Notes: generated from the letters alone by a model not told the origin. A stretch of DNA of 64,000 bases from Nelumbo lutea (GCA_022828595.1 JAKGHH010000006.1:14194499-14258498); one strand, 5' to 3'; positions 1 to 12,024 are shown, counted from the first letter of the stretch. Made by a program: numbers and translations.

Positions 1-808
1 TTCACCTTTTGTTATTTTTCTTTGCATCTCTCTTCCTTCATTCACTATTTCCTCCATGTTCTAATCCATTCATCTTATTCATTTCAACCTTATTGTCAAA
101 GATCAAGTTCTTCAATTGGATACCATTTCAACCTAATGACATGAATGATTTAACCTCCATAAGAATTGAAAGCAATTCATGATCCAAACAAAAATTCACA
201 TGTCCATTTCAGCAAGCAAACCAAATCTCAAAACATTATTTCCTTTCACATGTTAGGTCCTAGATTTCCATGGAGACAATAATTTCAGCATATAAGTTAG
301 ACTTAAATCATCATGTCATTACATGTTGTCCTAGATTTTAACGTTTTAGCACTACCGTGGATTCAAAATCATCATTTCCAACATACATTGATCTTCAAAA
401 ATAACGCATTTCAACATCATACTCACGTGTAGAAGCATCAAATAAACAACAAATCCCATGTTTTGCTAGTGTGGCATGCTTCAAAAGGCAAATGTCATAT
501 TGAAATCTCATCCCAATCTATGCCAAAACCAACTTTGGACTAGGATTCAATATTATTGACAGCCTATGAGGTTCAAGAAAGAGAGAAATAAGATGATCAA
601 GAGAGTGGAAATTACCACATTGGAAGTCTCAAACATTAGCCATGAGCATTAAGAAAAGAAATCCAAGCTTTCCCAAGTAAAGACCATGCTCCTCACATGA
701 AATGATCCATCAGAAACCCATTGAAGTAGAGTGTGTGCATATGATTTCAAAACTCCTCAAACAATTTCCCATGTTATTCATTACATGAAGAAATTATCGG
801 TCCAAGTA
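1..808. other. Non-coding, no gene recognised
   Basis: AT-rich sequence with no frame that resembles a known protein and no repeat boundary that I can see. It precedes a dispersed repeat beginning near 809. Confidence 0.4.
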
Positions 809-920
809 ATGACTCCAAACCTAAGGTAATGGTCCAACCGGTAAGGGATATGTTTGGACTGGAAGAGGGAAGGGTTAGACACCCCTCTCCTGTTTATGTA
901 GGTGGGACCTACATGGGGAG
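809..920 (+). repeat. Dispersed leader-like repeat, copy A
   Basis: The stretch reads GACTCCAAAC, then a purine-rich run (GGAAGAGGGAAGGGTTAGAC), then ACACCCCTCTCC and GGTGGGACCTACATGGGG. The same ordered words recur at 59,018-59,130 on this strand and at about 56,361-56,435 on the other. In many angiosperms a similar GAGTC...GTTAGGCACCCC sequence is a high-copy repeat, which I associate with Ty3/gypsy leaders. That assignment is from memory; the three-copy relationship is seen directly. Confidence 0.6.
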
Positions 921-1440
921 ATTTTATCCACAAAAAGATTTAACAAATATCATAATTTATATGTAGAAGAGTTATTCAATTGAGTGGAAAACTACATAAT
1001 GACATAAGTAAAAGTAATCTTACTAAAAGAGAACTACTACATGTTATCGTAAAATTCAATGACTTAAGAATGGAGATCATTTAACATTGCTCAAAATGAT
1101 GAAGAACTTATAAGAATCTAATGAAACTAATATGGGAAGAGACATGCCTCGAATATTAAAATGAGAGAGATGCATGCAGAGCTGGAATGAAAATCTTTTT
1201 TTGATATAGCAATGTATGTTGAGTTATATTAGAATTTATTCTCCTAAAAGAAAGGATAAGAACCCAAGGAGATGCTTCCAATATGGGTAGTAACATTAGC
1301 CAATTACCAATTAAATAGAAAAGAAATGATGGGGAAAGATAATGACTACTATGAATGCCTAACACCCAAGACTATTGCAGTAAAAAAAAAAGGCTAAATA
1401 TGACACAGAACAAAAAAGAAAAACACTAAGGCTATGTTTG
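921..1440. other. Non-coding, no gene recognised
   Basis: AT-rich sequence without supportable coding or repeat structure. It ends at the hairpin element starting near 1,430. Confidence 0.35.
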
Positions 1441-1454
1441 GTTTGAAGAAAAAC

Positions 1455-1533
1455 GTAGGGAAAGGAAGGGAAAGATAGAGAAACTTTTACAACCCTTGTA
1501 TTGGTTTTCCTATCTTTCCCTTCCTTTCCCTAC
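1455..1533. repeat. Perfect 24-bp inverted repeat (hairpin)
   Basis: Bases 1,455-1,478 are an exact reverse complement of 1,510-1,533, with a 31-bp loop. Each arm is almost purely purine on one strand (GTAGGGAAAGG... against ...CCTTTCCCTAC). It lies just after GGCTATGTTTGGTTTG, a phrase common at the edges of plant MITE-like elements, so it may be a small foldback element. Outer boundaries are not defined. Confidence 0.7.
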
Positions 1534-1906
1534 CTTTCCATTCCTTCAAATCTATTGAGGAGTCGACCAGCCCTAGTCTTCTTACCAAAGAGAGCTCTAG
1601 ATCCCTTACCAAAGAGAGCTATAATCTTCCTACAAAAGATGGATAGCTACTATACAAAGAGTACTTACCATAGAGAGGCCAATCAGAGCAAAAAGGAAAC
1701 TCTCCTCGTAGGAAGTTTCCTTACTACAACAATTTCCTTAATTTATTGTTTCTATACGTGTAATTATTTTTCAATTTATTCATTATTGTTTTTGTATATG
1801 ATTAGTCTTGTACAAACACTTAATTGTTAATGAAATTCAACCCATTCTTGTAAGACTATTGTCTTCATTTTTTCTAACTTGGTACACCTCCATTGCATTT
1901 GAAGCA

Positions 1907-2520
1907 ATGAGCTCAAGCTCGACCTCTTCCCAAATTTCTTTTCTACCAATGAGCATCAATTCAATTCCCAATATCTCTCATTATCTGACAATCAATCTCA
2001 ATGGTGACAACTTTATTCTCTGGAAAGCTCAACTACTACCAGTACTTCGAGCTCACAAGTTGATGGAGCTAATTGATGGATCGGCCAAGCCTCCTTCATA
2101 AGAGATTCCAGACCCCAATGATAATAGTAAGAGAATTCCGAATCCAGAGTTTTCTACTTGGGTACAATTGGATCAACTGGTCCCAAGCTAGCCTATAGCC
2201 TCTCTAGCTGAGGGAGTTCTGGCACAAGTTGTTGGACTCTCTATAGCTGCCAAAGTCTGGAGTGCTCTGGAGAGATCATTCTCTTTGCATTCTCAATCCA
2301 GGGTACTACAACTTAGGTGGCAACTTCAGAACCTCAAGAAAGGGAATATGTCCATCAGTGATTATGTTCAAAAGGCCAAAATAATTGCATATAATCTTTC
2401 TATAGTTTCAGAACCAGTAGCAAAAGAAGATCTGGTTTTATATATTTTATTTGGTTTGGGAAGTGAGTATTGATTGTGCCAGATCATTTTATTTGGTTTG
2501 GGAAGTGAGTATGGATCTCT
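1907..2520 (+). pseudogene. Ty1/copia gag relic, element 1
   Basis: Translation from the ATG at 1,907 gives a serine-rich start followed by a typical copia gag opening (YLTINLNGDNFILWKAQLLP), in which a small polyprotein folds around the NxxxWK motif. An in-frame stop ends this stretch at 2,101. Similarity resumes through 2,285-2,473 (SRVLQLRWQLQNLKKGNMSI), the helical gag core seen in UBN2-type proteins. Near 2,446-2,513 about 26 bp containing TTTTATTTGGTTTGGGAAG is duplicated, which breaks the frame. The matching pol appears at 5,215-5,725, so the element was interrupted by later insertions. It is not functional. Confidence 0.75.
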
Positions 2521-2589
2521 TATTTTATTTGATGTGGTGTGATCTTCCTGCTCCCTACTAGAGGTGATCTGGCTTACAGGTGGATGTCG

Positions 2590-5200
2590 AACAAAGTTGA
2601 TTTGCAAGAGAAGGATCAGAGAACCCGGGGTTGCTAGCCCAACGAGGTCGCTCCGATGCTTAAGTTAGTAGACTATTGTGAGCTAGAAAGTTTTTGTGTG
2701 TAGAGAGCTAGAGAGCAAAATAATCACGCATACCTTGAACCTCTAGGGGTGGAGCCTTTATATAGTCGAGTCCTTGCGGGTTTCGCAGATCGGTTCCGGA
2801 ATCTTCGTCACGATAGGATTCGTTTCCGCGTTAATTGGAAGATAGTGCTACCAACCGATAATGTTCATCACTTCTGCCCAAATCGATCGAGGAGATAATG
2901 CTAGCTGTTACACGACGTGATTGAAGGAATGGAAAGATCCATCGTATGGACGCCTGGATAAAGCATAATAGAATGGGCGAATTTTAAAAATTTCTTTCCT
3001 TCCTACAACTGGGAATCACATTCCCTATTTTACAAAACTAATTTTCAATGATCAATCTTGAATCAAGAAGCAAACCAGATCTGAAACAAAACAGTAGGAG
3101 AGGGAAATACCCGATACGGAGAATTAGTATCCCCCAACGAAGGTGTTCACGCCCAGAAAAGTCACCAAAGACTACTCCAACTGAACATGGCGCAGTGTAG
3201 GACGGAATAGAATCAGCAACGTTCTTCACAAGAACTTAATCCTTCACAAGAACCCACTGGACGGCAAGTGAGCACAACTTCTTTTCAGTTCTTTCACAAG
3301 GAACTAAAATCAATAACGCTTCTTGATGACTCCCACGTGAGTGGAGATGAATTGCTAATGGCGGCAGAGAGAAATTGGCACAGTCTCACTATATGTTGAT
3401 TTCTCTCTTCTATGTTGTATCTCCATCTCAGACGAGTGTATTTAGAGGCTGCCGCCCCCTCCTCCTTTTATAATCCTAAAGGGATAAGCTCCTAATCCTA
3501 TTAGGAGATGTTGATCCCCTTAAGTGATAAGGTAGAGTCCTTATCTAATCTGCAGATCATGATTAGCCCTCCTAATCTGATTAAGAGTTTCTAGTTTTGA
3601 ATCAATTTAAATATGGACTCTTACTGAGTGGATAGGGACTTTCCCTTATCCTTTAAGGCTGGTCCACGTCTTAGATCTGCCCCATTTAAGCTAATCTAAT
3701 TAGCCCAGATCATATTGGGCTTTTGGCCCATTAAATGTATGTGTTCACTTAAGCCTTCCAAATTGCTGCCTAGTTGGGCTTTTTCTGTATGGCATAGGAC
3801 TCAAACGTTGATCTACACATCAGCCACAAGGGTTCAGCCCAGCATCTATCACAAGGCTTAGCCGAATTCACTAGAAAGCCTAGTGAACCCCTTGAGCCCA
3901 TCATATAGACTCTATGGGCCCAACACTTACACTAAGTGGTCCTTGGGCCAAGCCACCTTGTAACACCAAAGGATTGTGGGCAGATGCAAGATTAGCCCAT
4001 CAGATTTAACCCTCAATGGCTTTACACTTAACCTTTCGCCCATAATGATCAAACACTACCCGACAAGGGAGGACCTCTCCCCTGACTACAAGGTATAGTG
4101 CTGCACTCTCCTCTTACATGGACCCCGGGGATTAAAACCTTTTGCAAACAATTTTGGAAACCTATATATATATATCGCATAAATATATTTTGCAAAACAA
4201 AATTTCAACGATTGAAATCAATTGCCGGCAGTTTTGGTTTCCATCAGAGAGTGCATTTCCCCGATCATTACCTTTGTCCGACAAATGGGCTGATCCTGTC
4301 ACTATGATTACCCACTCAGATGGGTTCATGAACCATCTCAACATACCCAGGTTTTGACCCCCTCTAAGGGTCTCACTGATTGGCATATCAAAGATGGCCT
4401 AATCCGCCACCTAGTGCGGTACCATAATTGAGTCTAGGGGTCAGGTGTAACATTTCAGTTTTGCCCACTAATCGCCAAGGTCCAAGGCAATACTGGAATT
4501 CTGGTCCGGTTCAAGGTCTCAAGCTGATCTCACACTGCATGTACCTCGGGTCTCACCCTGGTGGCAGAGACAGGCCACCCCAACCGACTTGGCGGCACAT
4601 CAGTGTCATCAGTGTCAAACTTATCAGGATAGGTCTTCCCAGACCGACCCACTGGTTGTGAACATTCTAAACCAACACAAGTCTCATAAATGTCCGATTT
4701 TAAGGGTATTACATAGAAACACACCACATAACATGAATCAAATATGCACTTTATTCATTTACAATATATGTCAAAAGTACATCAAACTGATTGGAGCTAA
4801 GGGCACACAAAACTGTCTAACAGTGATCCTATGAGGCCCGAGATCCGTTGGAGGGGTTTTCGGGATCACCACGTAGTGGCATGTTGGTATCCCGAGCTGA
4901 TGTTTTTATGTCCCAAACTGGGTTGAGTGTCGATGTACCTTGGCATCGAGGTGTTCTTGTTGCGATCTAGTACCGAAGCGATCTCGTTCCGAGGTAGCCT
5001 TATCCCGAGGTCACTTTAGCCCGGGGTGGTTGGGTACCCAAGCTTGATCTGCTGCGGACTGGTCATGATAAGCTGAGCTATTATCTCTTGGTCAGGTCGT
5101 GTCCACGTGTCCCCTCTTTACTAGGTCGGGCCAAATCACCCGTCATCAATTGAACCCCACTCCCCGAGCCAGGGGTAACTTTTACACGCCATCCTCTTCC
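2590..5200 (-). mobile_element. LTR-like fragment split by a nested solo LTR
   Basis: Two flanks (about 2,590-2,921 and 4,828-5,200) form one non-coding block once the nested solo LTR between them is set aside. On the minus strand the block carries a TATA-like ACTATATAAAGG at about 2,757-2,768 and is GC-richer than its surroundings. Phrases such as GATGCTTAAGTTAGTAGAC resemble LTRs of Tat/Ogre-type gypsy elements. It lies between copia gag (to 2,520) and copia RT (from 5,215). I infer an LTR remnant inserted in copia element 1. I could not find its own target duplication, so the ends are approximate. Confidence 0.4.
2922..4822 (-). mobile_element. Solo LTR with 5-bp target duplication (family L, copy 1)
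   Basis: The element starts TGAAGG and ends TCTAACA on the plus strand, so read on the minus strand it runs TGTTAGACAG...CCTTCA. The 5 bases before it (2,917-2,921) and after it (4,823-4,827) are both GTGAT, a perfect target-site duplication. No internal retrotransposon sequence is present, so this is a solo LTR of 1,901 bp, the usual product of LTR-LTR recombination. The same family recurs at 48,756-50,705 (same orientation), at 62,640 to the window end, and as a variant at 47,003. Purine and pyrimidine blocks such as GGTTTTGACCCCCTCTAAGG are conserved between copies. Confidence 0.9.
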
Positions 5201-5214
5201 ATCTGCTTTACTTC

Positions 5215-5725
5215 ATGATGTTGCTACTTCATGAAGAAGAGCCTTCTTCTTATGGGCAGGCTTCCAAGTTTCCTCATTGGTGTTCCATGGCTGTCGAATT
5301 TCATGCCTTGATTTAGAATGGTACTTGGGAGTTGGTTTCCTATGATGCTTCTACGAATGTAGTTGGCTCCAAGTGGGTTTTCAAAATCAAATAGCACTCT
5401 GATGGTTCAATTGATTGTTACAAAGCTCGTCTTGTCGCACAAGGCTTCACTCAAGTTCTAAGGGTTGACTTCACTGAGACGTTCAGTCCTATGGTCAAAC
5501 CTGCTACTTTGCGCATGTTATTTCGCTTTCCATTTCTCATTAATGGGACATTCAACAATTGGACGTCCATAATGCTTTTCTTAATAGGTTCATCACTGAA
5601 ACTATTTTTATGCGCCAACCAAAAGGTTTTAAGGATAGAAATCATCCCCATCATGTCTGCAAACTTCACAAGGCTCTCTATGGACTCAAACAGGCTCCTT
5701 GGTCTTGGTTTTCTCATATGAGCAG
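5215..5725 (+). pseudogene. Ty1/copia reverse transcriptase relic, element 1
   Basis: Translation in shifting frames gives the copia RT opening: AMAVEFHALI, NGTWELV, VGSKWVFKIK, YKARLVAQGFTQV, VDFTETFSPMVKPATLRMLF. A frameshift follows, then [23 protein letters not shown] and [18 protein letters not shown]. Stops interrupt it near 5,310, 5,393 and 5,459. The RT catalytic YVDD region is missing because the similarity stops at about 5,725. It continues the gag at 1,907 after two later insertions. Confidence 0.8.
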
Positions 5726-5739
5726 TCCACTATATGACC

Positions 5740-6900
5740 CAGCTACTATGCATAACCCAAGCTTAAAACTTAATGCCAACAATAACTGTGGTAACCAATT
5801 TGTTACACCCATCAAACTACTTGAGAGGTTCAAATCCTTCAACCCTAACAAATAAGCAGTACTTAATTGAATCATTAAAGAAACAAAAATGAACCGAAGC
5901 AGAGAGAGAGAGAGTGAAAACAAATAAAAATATCATTTAATCAATACAAATGTTATGCAAGAAATATGAAATGAGGAGAAGAGGTTGGAAACTGACCAGG
6001 AGTACCGCAACAAGTCACGATTAAGAAGTGAATCTCACCCCAGAGTATAGCTTCCTCTAACGTGCCAATGCAGATGCTTCGTTTAGTTTTCTTTAACTGA
6101 AGCGATGAGGTTCCGTATTGAGTGCTGCATCATACGATAGCGGCCATTAATGTTCAACAGAAGGACGAATAGGGGATGCGGTGATGCTCTGTTTCTTCAC
6201 TCATTACAGCCGTGGGTGAAGAAAACGATAGAGAAAAAAATAAAAAGAAGCAACTAATAGATAGGATAAAGGAAGAATGAGGTTGTACACAGCCACTATT
6301 ATGTTGCCTATCGATTAAATGAGTAGTTGTAGTTTCTTGAACTCCAAACCAAATCAGGAAACTCGTGATGAGGTTGAGATATATAGAAAAGACAGATAAG
6401 CCAAGGGAAAAGGATGATACGAGAAAGAATGGAGGAGGGATTATGCAATAATTGGAATTTTGATTCCTCCGTTTAGGGGTGGTTCATTGAAGTGCTGGGT
6501 GGCCTCGAGTTTAGTTGTTCAGCAGAGATAGACCATAGGAGAAGAAGAAAATAAGAAAATGAAAAAGAAGAATAGGAAAGAGAGAAAATAAGAGAGAGAG
6601 AGAGAGGAGGAGGAGGAGGAGAAATGAGAGAACAAGAAGGTGAACATTCTGTATCTTCAGAATGAGAAGATATTCAGGGGAATTTTCGTAATTCTGGGTT
6701 GAGAGGGGTAAAACCAATATTCGGATTTAATGGTGGGGGTTTGGATTAAAGTGTGTGTAGGTTAGTACGATTGGCAAAAATGGAATCTTTCAAATTGAAC
6801 GGCCAAATAGGGGTGTTTTTGGGTGGAACTTGATAAGGTAAGGCTTTTCAAATGGAACTCGATTGGTGGTGCTAGATTAGTCCAACACTACTTAGATTAA
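5740..6900. other. Non-coding, no gene recognised
   Basis: Nothing resembles a protein. Short GA-rich tracts occur at about 5,900-5,920 and 6,590-6,625. The long minus-strand reading through 6,511-6,717 is a low-complexity product of the GA tract, not a gene. Confidence 0.4.
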
Positions 6901-7640
6901 GGGAATTTGAGGTATGATCATTCTGACTCAAAAAAAGCCTCAAATAGAATTTTCTTCCAATGGATGAGCAAAGGAATTTTGAGTTAAAATTTAACATGAT
7001 AGGATTTCTAAGGGGTTTGGACGAATTCACGGGGTTTGATTAGTACAAATGCGTTTGGGTCAAGGGAATTTGTGGTATGAGCAATCCGACACATGAGAAA
7101 GCCTAAAATGGAATCTTCATTCGATGAATGGGCAGGTTAAGAAATTTTGAATTGAAATTTTGTAGGATTGGATTTCTGAATGTCCTGGGTGAATTGGCGA
7201 GATTTGATTGTTTCAAATGTGTTCAGATTGAGGGAATTTGATATATGAGCAATCCGACATGCGATAAAGCCCAAAATAAAATCTTCGTCTGATGGATGGA
7301 TATATAGAGGAATTTTGAGTTAAAATTTTATAGGATTGAATTTCTAAATGTCCTAGATGATTTGGCAGGGCTTGATCAATTCATATGTGTTTTGATTGGG
7401 GAAGTCAAGGGTACGAGCAATTCGACCAATGAAAAAGCTTGAAATTGAATCTTCATCCGATAGATGAACAAATGGAGGAATTTTCAGTTACAACTTAACA
7501 AGGTGGTGTTTCTAAGGAGCATAGACAAATTGGCAAGGTTTGATTGATTCAAATATGTTTAGATTAAGGGAATTTGGGGTACGGGTAGTCCAACCAATGG
7601 GAAAGCTTGAAATGAAATCTTAGTTTAATGGAGAGGTAAA
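6901..7640 (+). repeat. Diverged tandem repeat, ~167-bp unit, at least four copies
   Basis: The phrase GGGAATTTG (or a variant) followed by a GGTATGAGCAATCCGAC-like stretch begins new units at about 6,901, 7,064, 7,232, 7,399 and 7,568. Spacings are 163, 168, 167 and 169 bp. Each unit then carries AAAGC.TGAAAT, ATCTTC..TCGATGGATG, a GAATTTTGAGTTAAAATTT block, GGATTTCTAA and TTTGATT..TTCAAATG. Copies are heavily mutated relative to one another. The last unit is only partly recognisable. Confidence 0.75.
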
Positions 7641-7795
7641 ACAGATATTTTGGAGGCTAATATTTAATGGGTTGTTGGGAGGTTTAGGAGGGTATTGGTA
7701 ATGTTTAGAGGTTTTGAATGGTGTGCCACGATGAAGATCTTGAAATAAGAAAGGGATATTCAATAAGGATGGTTTGATTCAGAATCTTATAAAAC

Positions 7796-8080
7796 AAAGG
7801 GTAAAATGGTTATTTTAAGGTTTGAAATTTTATAGATCATCAGTCTAGGGGTTGATGGAGATTTTAATGGCTTTGGAGGTACTGATGATATGATTTGTAA
7901 GTTTTAGATGATGCATTACAACAAGAATCTTGAATTTGGAGAATGATAGCCAAAAATGATGGTATATTTGGAATATTTTTAAATAAAGGGCAAAATGGTT
8001 ATTTTGAGATCTAAAATTTTATAGATGGTCGATCAGGAGGTTGATGGAGGTTTTGATCATCTCAAGGATATTTGGATCAT
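7796..8080 (+). repeat. Diverged two-copy direct repeat, ~189-bp offset
   Basis: An AAAGGG(T/C)AAAATGGTTATTTT block, followed by AAATTTTATAGAT and GGTTGATGGAG, begins at 7,796 and again at 7,985. This array directly follows the ~167-bp tandem repeat and may be a further decayed part of the same larger array. Confidence 0.55.
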
Positions 8081-8389
8081 GGTTTTTAGTCATTATATAT
8101 GGTTTGTCAAAATAAAATCTTTGTTGGATGGATAGTGAAATCAAGAAATTTAAGCCTAAGATTTGGGGTGGTTGGTTGTTCAAAGGTTTTATTTCATATG
8201 ATGGTGGTGTTGTGATATGGCATGATTGTGACTATCAGAAAGGAATCTTGAAAATTTAACTATACATATAAGGGTATTTGGGTTGAAATTTGGTTTCCCA
8301 GGGGTTTGACATGTTCTAAAGGAAATGGTGGGGTCTGACTAGGCATTCAGAGTGCAAAAAGTGGATAGGAGAAGAAACTAAGTAAAAAT

Positions 8390-8800
8390 CAAGTGTTGAC
8401 TAGTTACCATCTCCTTAATACTGCTCTGTCACTTTTACATCATATGAATGTTCCTAAACAATATTTGAGTAATTTTGTAATTACAACTAGTTCTCTTATT
8501 AATCAAATGCCTATGTCTATCATTGAAAGTCATTCTCCCTTCTCATTTTGTTTTTCACTTTATTCTCATTTCCTTTTACTCCTATAGTTTTTGGTTATGT
8601 GTGCTTTATTCATAATCTAGGGCCTAGAATGGACAAGTTGGATGCATTCTCTACAAAGTGTATTTTTCTTTGTTATTTTAGGACACTAAAAGGGTATGAG
8701 TGCTATAATCTCATTTCCTAGTGTTCATTTGTTTGTCCTAATGTCACTTTCTTTGAATATGATCCTTTCTTTTTAGGGTCTAAACTTTTCCACCTCACCT
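8390..8800 (+). pseudogene. Ty1/copia integrase C-terminal relic, element 2
   Basis: Frames give ALSLLHHMNVPKQYL followed by TTSSLINQMPM and SHSPF, matching the copia integrase stretch before the GKSPFE region. A shift then leads to FVHNLGPRMDKLDAFSTKC, RTLKGYECYNLIS and VTFFEYDPFF, the usual sequence after the integrase core. Several frameshifts and stops are present. It is followed by the linker and RT of the same element. Confidence 0.75.
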
Positions 8801-8849
8801 CCTTACCTCCTTAGATTTATTCTCTATCGATAGATCTAGTAGTCGTTTT

Positions 8850-9830
8850 TATAACGGTATTGCCTCCTCCTTCTGATCTTGACCTTCTCATTGCTTTGTG
8901 AAAAGGTAAATGTAGTTGCACTCATCATTCTATTTTTAATTATATTTCTATTTCTCATTTCTCTACTACTAATCACCAATTTATCTCTCTTTTGTTCTCT
9001 ATATCTATTCCTAAGAATGTCCAAAAATCTCTTACCTCCCCAAGGTAGTGTCAAGCAATGGAAGAACTTTCTACTCTTGCTTATAACCACACGTAAGAGC
9101 TCACTTTTTCCCTCTTAGTAAGCATGTTATAGGTTGTAAGTGGTTGTACACTATCAAACACTTACCAAATGGCAAGGTAGAGTTGTTAAAGGCTCGATTA
9201 GTTTTCAAGGGTTGCTCATAATTCATTGGAGTAGATTATACATAGGCAATCTCTCCTATGGCAAAGATTGGTTCGATTCATGTTTCGATATCTTTAGCAA
9301 CTATGTATAATTGGCCTCTATTTTAATTTGACATAAAAATGCCTTCTTACATGGTAATGTTCTTAAAGATATTTATATGGAGCAACGACCAAGTTTTGCT
9401 TCTCAGGGAGATGATGGTAAGGTGTACATACTCAAGAAGGCAATTTATGAGATGAAACAGTCTTTGTGTTATTGGTTTGGTTGATTCATTGAGGTGGTAA
9501 AAGATTTTGGCATAAGGCATTATAAAATTGATCATTCAGTATTCTGTTGGCTCTAAAATTAGAAAGATTATGTTGGTGGTATAGGTAGATGAGATTGTTA
9601 TAACTATCAATGACGTGTGGAAATTGACAGATTGAGAGTCTTTCTACATGACCACTTCCAAACAAAAGATCTTAGTAAACCGAGGTATTTTATGGGAATA
9701 AAAGTTGTAAGGTCAATGTTTGATTACCTAAGGAGAGATTTGAATTCTCTCTAGATAAACTGATGGGTTTCTCTTCTAGTTCTCTCTCCGTTACCCTAAG
9801 ACTGAAAGTGTTGATCAAACCATGAATATA
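8850..9830 (+). pseudogene. Ty1/copia linker and reverse transcriptase relic, element 2
   Basis: After a linker containing IPKNVQKSLTSPR and CQAMEELSTL, the RT block reads GCKWLYTIKHLPNGKVELLK, then GVDYT, SPMAKIGSIHVSISLATMYNWPL, MEQRPSFASQGDDG and KVCIL-KKAIYEM-like pieces. It continues to VVKDFG and FLHDHFQTKDLSKPRYFMGI. Stop codons and small indels occur throughout. The DD catalytic pair cannot be read in one frame. Similarity fades near 9,830. Order and spacing are those of a copia pol, so the element is co-linear but dead. Confidence 0.75.
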
Positions 9831-9839
9831 GAGATTAGT

Positions 9840-10560
9840 GGGTCCTACACCAAGGTTTAGGTCAAATTGACAATTCAAAGGTGTGAAATAAAAGGTTAAC
9901 TTAAGAGTTTTGATTTGTTTCCAACAAGACTAGTTTGACCAATTATTTATCTAATTTGGCTAGGAAGTTGGATAATTGGAAAATAAATGTCAAATTGGGA
10001 AAGACTTTTGCTCTCTTTTAATTCTAATGTAAATGTGATTATCCCCTAATTAGAAACTTCTAATCCGATTAGAAAATCTAATTAGGAAACTCCTTCTAGG
10101 ATTGTAGGAGTCTAGCTCTAAATGTAGGAGAAATGTGAAACAAATTTCTCATTAAGATTTGTTCCTCTAAACCCTAGTTGGACCAAATCTGAAAGAAGAC
10201 CTTTTTCTCTCTTTTATCTCTAAGTTATTCCAACAAAAAATAGATTTCTTAAGTGATTAACAGTTATATCCAACAGAAGAATTGAAGTGCACATCGATTC
10301 GTACATATAGACTAAATTGAATTCTTGTAATTTGGGCTATGCCATCTTAAGCTTGCAGTTCAATCTTGGCCAAATTATTAGGTGTGCTACACCACCTTGG
10401 AAGCTACATTTGTGGCATCTAAATCAAATAACGTTCTATCCAATCTTTGAATTAAAATATGATGATTATCTTACTCCAATCATAAGAGAAAAAGCTATTC
10501 TCTCATGAAAATTTGATTTCTATATTATTGGGATAATTCAAGTTTTAAAAATCACACCTT
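9840..10560. other. Non-coding, no gene recognised
   Basis: AT-rich sequence with no supported coding. It may include the 3' remainder of copia element 2 (RNase H or LTR), but I could not find matching LTR sequence upstream to prove this. Confidence 0.35.
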
Positions 10561-10609
10561 TCCACTTAAAAAGATTTGACCTTTTTGGGCTAAGAACAAT
10601 CCATTCTTC

Positions 10610-11280
10610 AAATAAATTTAATGATAATGAGGATGATGATTATAGAGATGATGGTGGAAGTGGTGAAGGTGGTGGTAATGGTGGTGGTGTAGATTTTGAT
10701 GTTGGTAATAATCATGATAGAGGTGGTTATGATAGAGAAGGTGGTTGCAATCAAAGTGATGTTGGTGATGCTTTTGTTAGATATATATCACCCATAGATG
10801 ATTCGATGTCACCTAGTCAAGAGCAATATCATCCTAGTTGTAGGGATATGTAATTAATGGACAATTATAGTTATGGTTCTTATAGAAGACAAGATGAGTG
10901 GAACAAACTTATGATAGATCTAGGCATGATAATTAAATGATGCATGACATAAGTGGCAATATTTTAAGCTCAGGTTTTAATTATAGCTACAACTCTTCTC
11001 AATATGGGTATGATACGGGTGTTATATCTATTATTCCTAGATCTGCAATGAGTTTTTAGAATTTCAATGGTGATTCTAGTGAAAGGTATGGATCAAATTA
11101 TTAGCCTCAACCTTGTTTTTTGTTGGATGGTACAACTCCATGTACTAGGGAGCAATTTAAGTATTTCAAGAAAACATTTGTATTAATGTCATATTCCAAT
11201 AAGATGGCTTGGGGTGAATGTTATTTTTTGATTAGAGACCAACACAATGTAGACATAAACAATTTTGAACTTGTACAAAA
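10610..11280 (+). pseudogene. Gly/Asp-rich protein relic, unidentified
   Basis: A plus-strand frame is rich in Asp, Glu and Gly (DNEDDDYRDDGG, GEGGGNGGG, then ISPIDDSMSPSQEQYHP) and ends at a stop near 10,852. Tyr/Ser-rich pieces follow downstream with stops (YNSSQYGYDTG, LDGTTPCTREQFKYFKKTF). Acidic, glycine-rich tails of this kind occur at the end of domesticated or active hAT transposases in plants. I see no hATC dimerisation core, so this is a guess at best. Confidence 0.25.
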
Positions 11281-12024
11281 CTCCTTATGGTATTGAACTA
11301 TTGACTGCCATAACTTTTGACTCCATGTATATAAATATGTAACTTACCAACTAAAGATAGATTGATATTTTTGTATAATTTTTATTGTGTATTTATTAAT
11401 CATTTTTGAAATTTGAATTGAGTATCATATAAGTTATTAATGAAGATCATTGTTCATCAAGGTATATTCTATACTTCAATTGCTAGATGCTTTTTTTAAT
11501 TACGAATATGTAATGCTAGATGCGTAGTCATCCTTAATTCATCATTCATCATTTTAGTGATACATGTGTTGAATTAAATTATTAGGCATTGATATTTTAT
11601 GGCTATAACCCTAATAGACATTGTTATTAAAATATATTAATTTAATGTATGTATACCTCATTGAAAACTTATATTTAGTGTTATTAATGTATTTTTATGT
11701 TTTATTAAAGTATTTATAGTATTTCCATGCATAATTCTCATATGCATGTATATCCAATGTGTATTTTGATCTGTCTCTTAAAATTGTCATTGTGATATAC
11801 TTGACTCTAATACTTTGAACCTTGGCCTAGGTATTGCCAAACCTTTATAAACATCTTCGTATGCTTTACATTCTTGCGATCTTTTACTTTACCTTTTATC
11901 TGCGTTAATCTGATTATTTTACTTTCCATTGCATTAGCATAACACACGGATAGCCTTCCACTGCACCATTCTTATATTAATCATCTTAAAAGGCTTTATT
12001 TGGGGGAAATAGTTTATACTCAAT

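Noticed and set aside
6511..6717. Leu-rich minus-strand frame resembling a signal peptide or membrane protein
   Set aside because: It comes from a GAGA/GGAGGA low-complexity tract and has no flanking gene structure.
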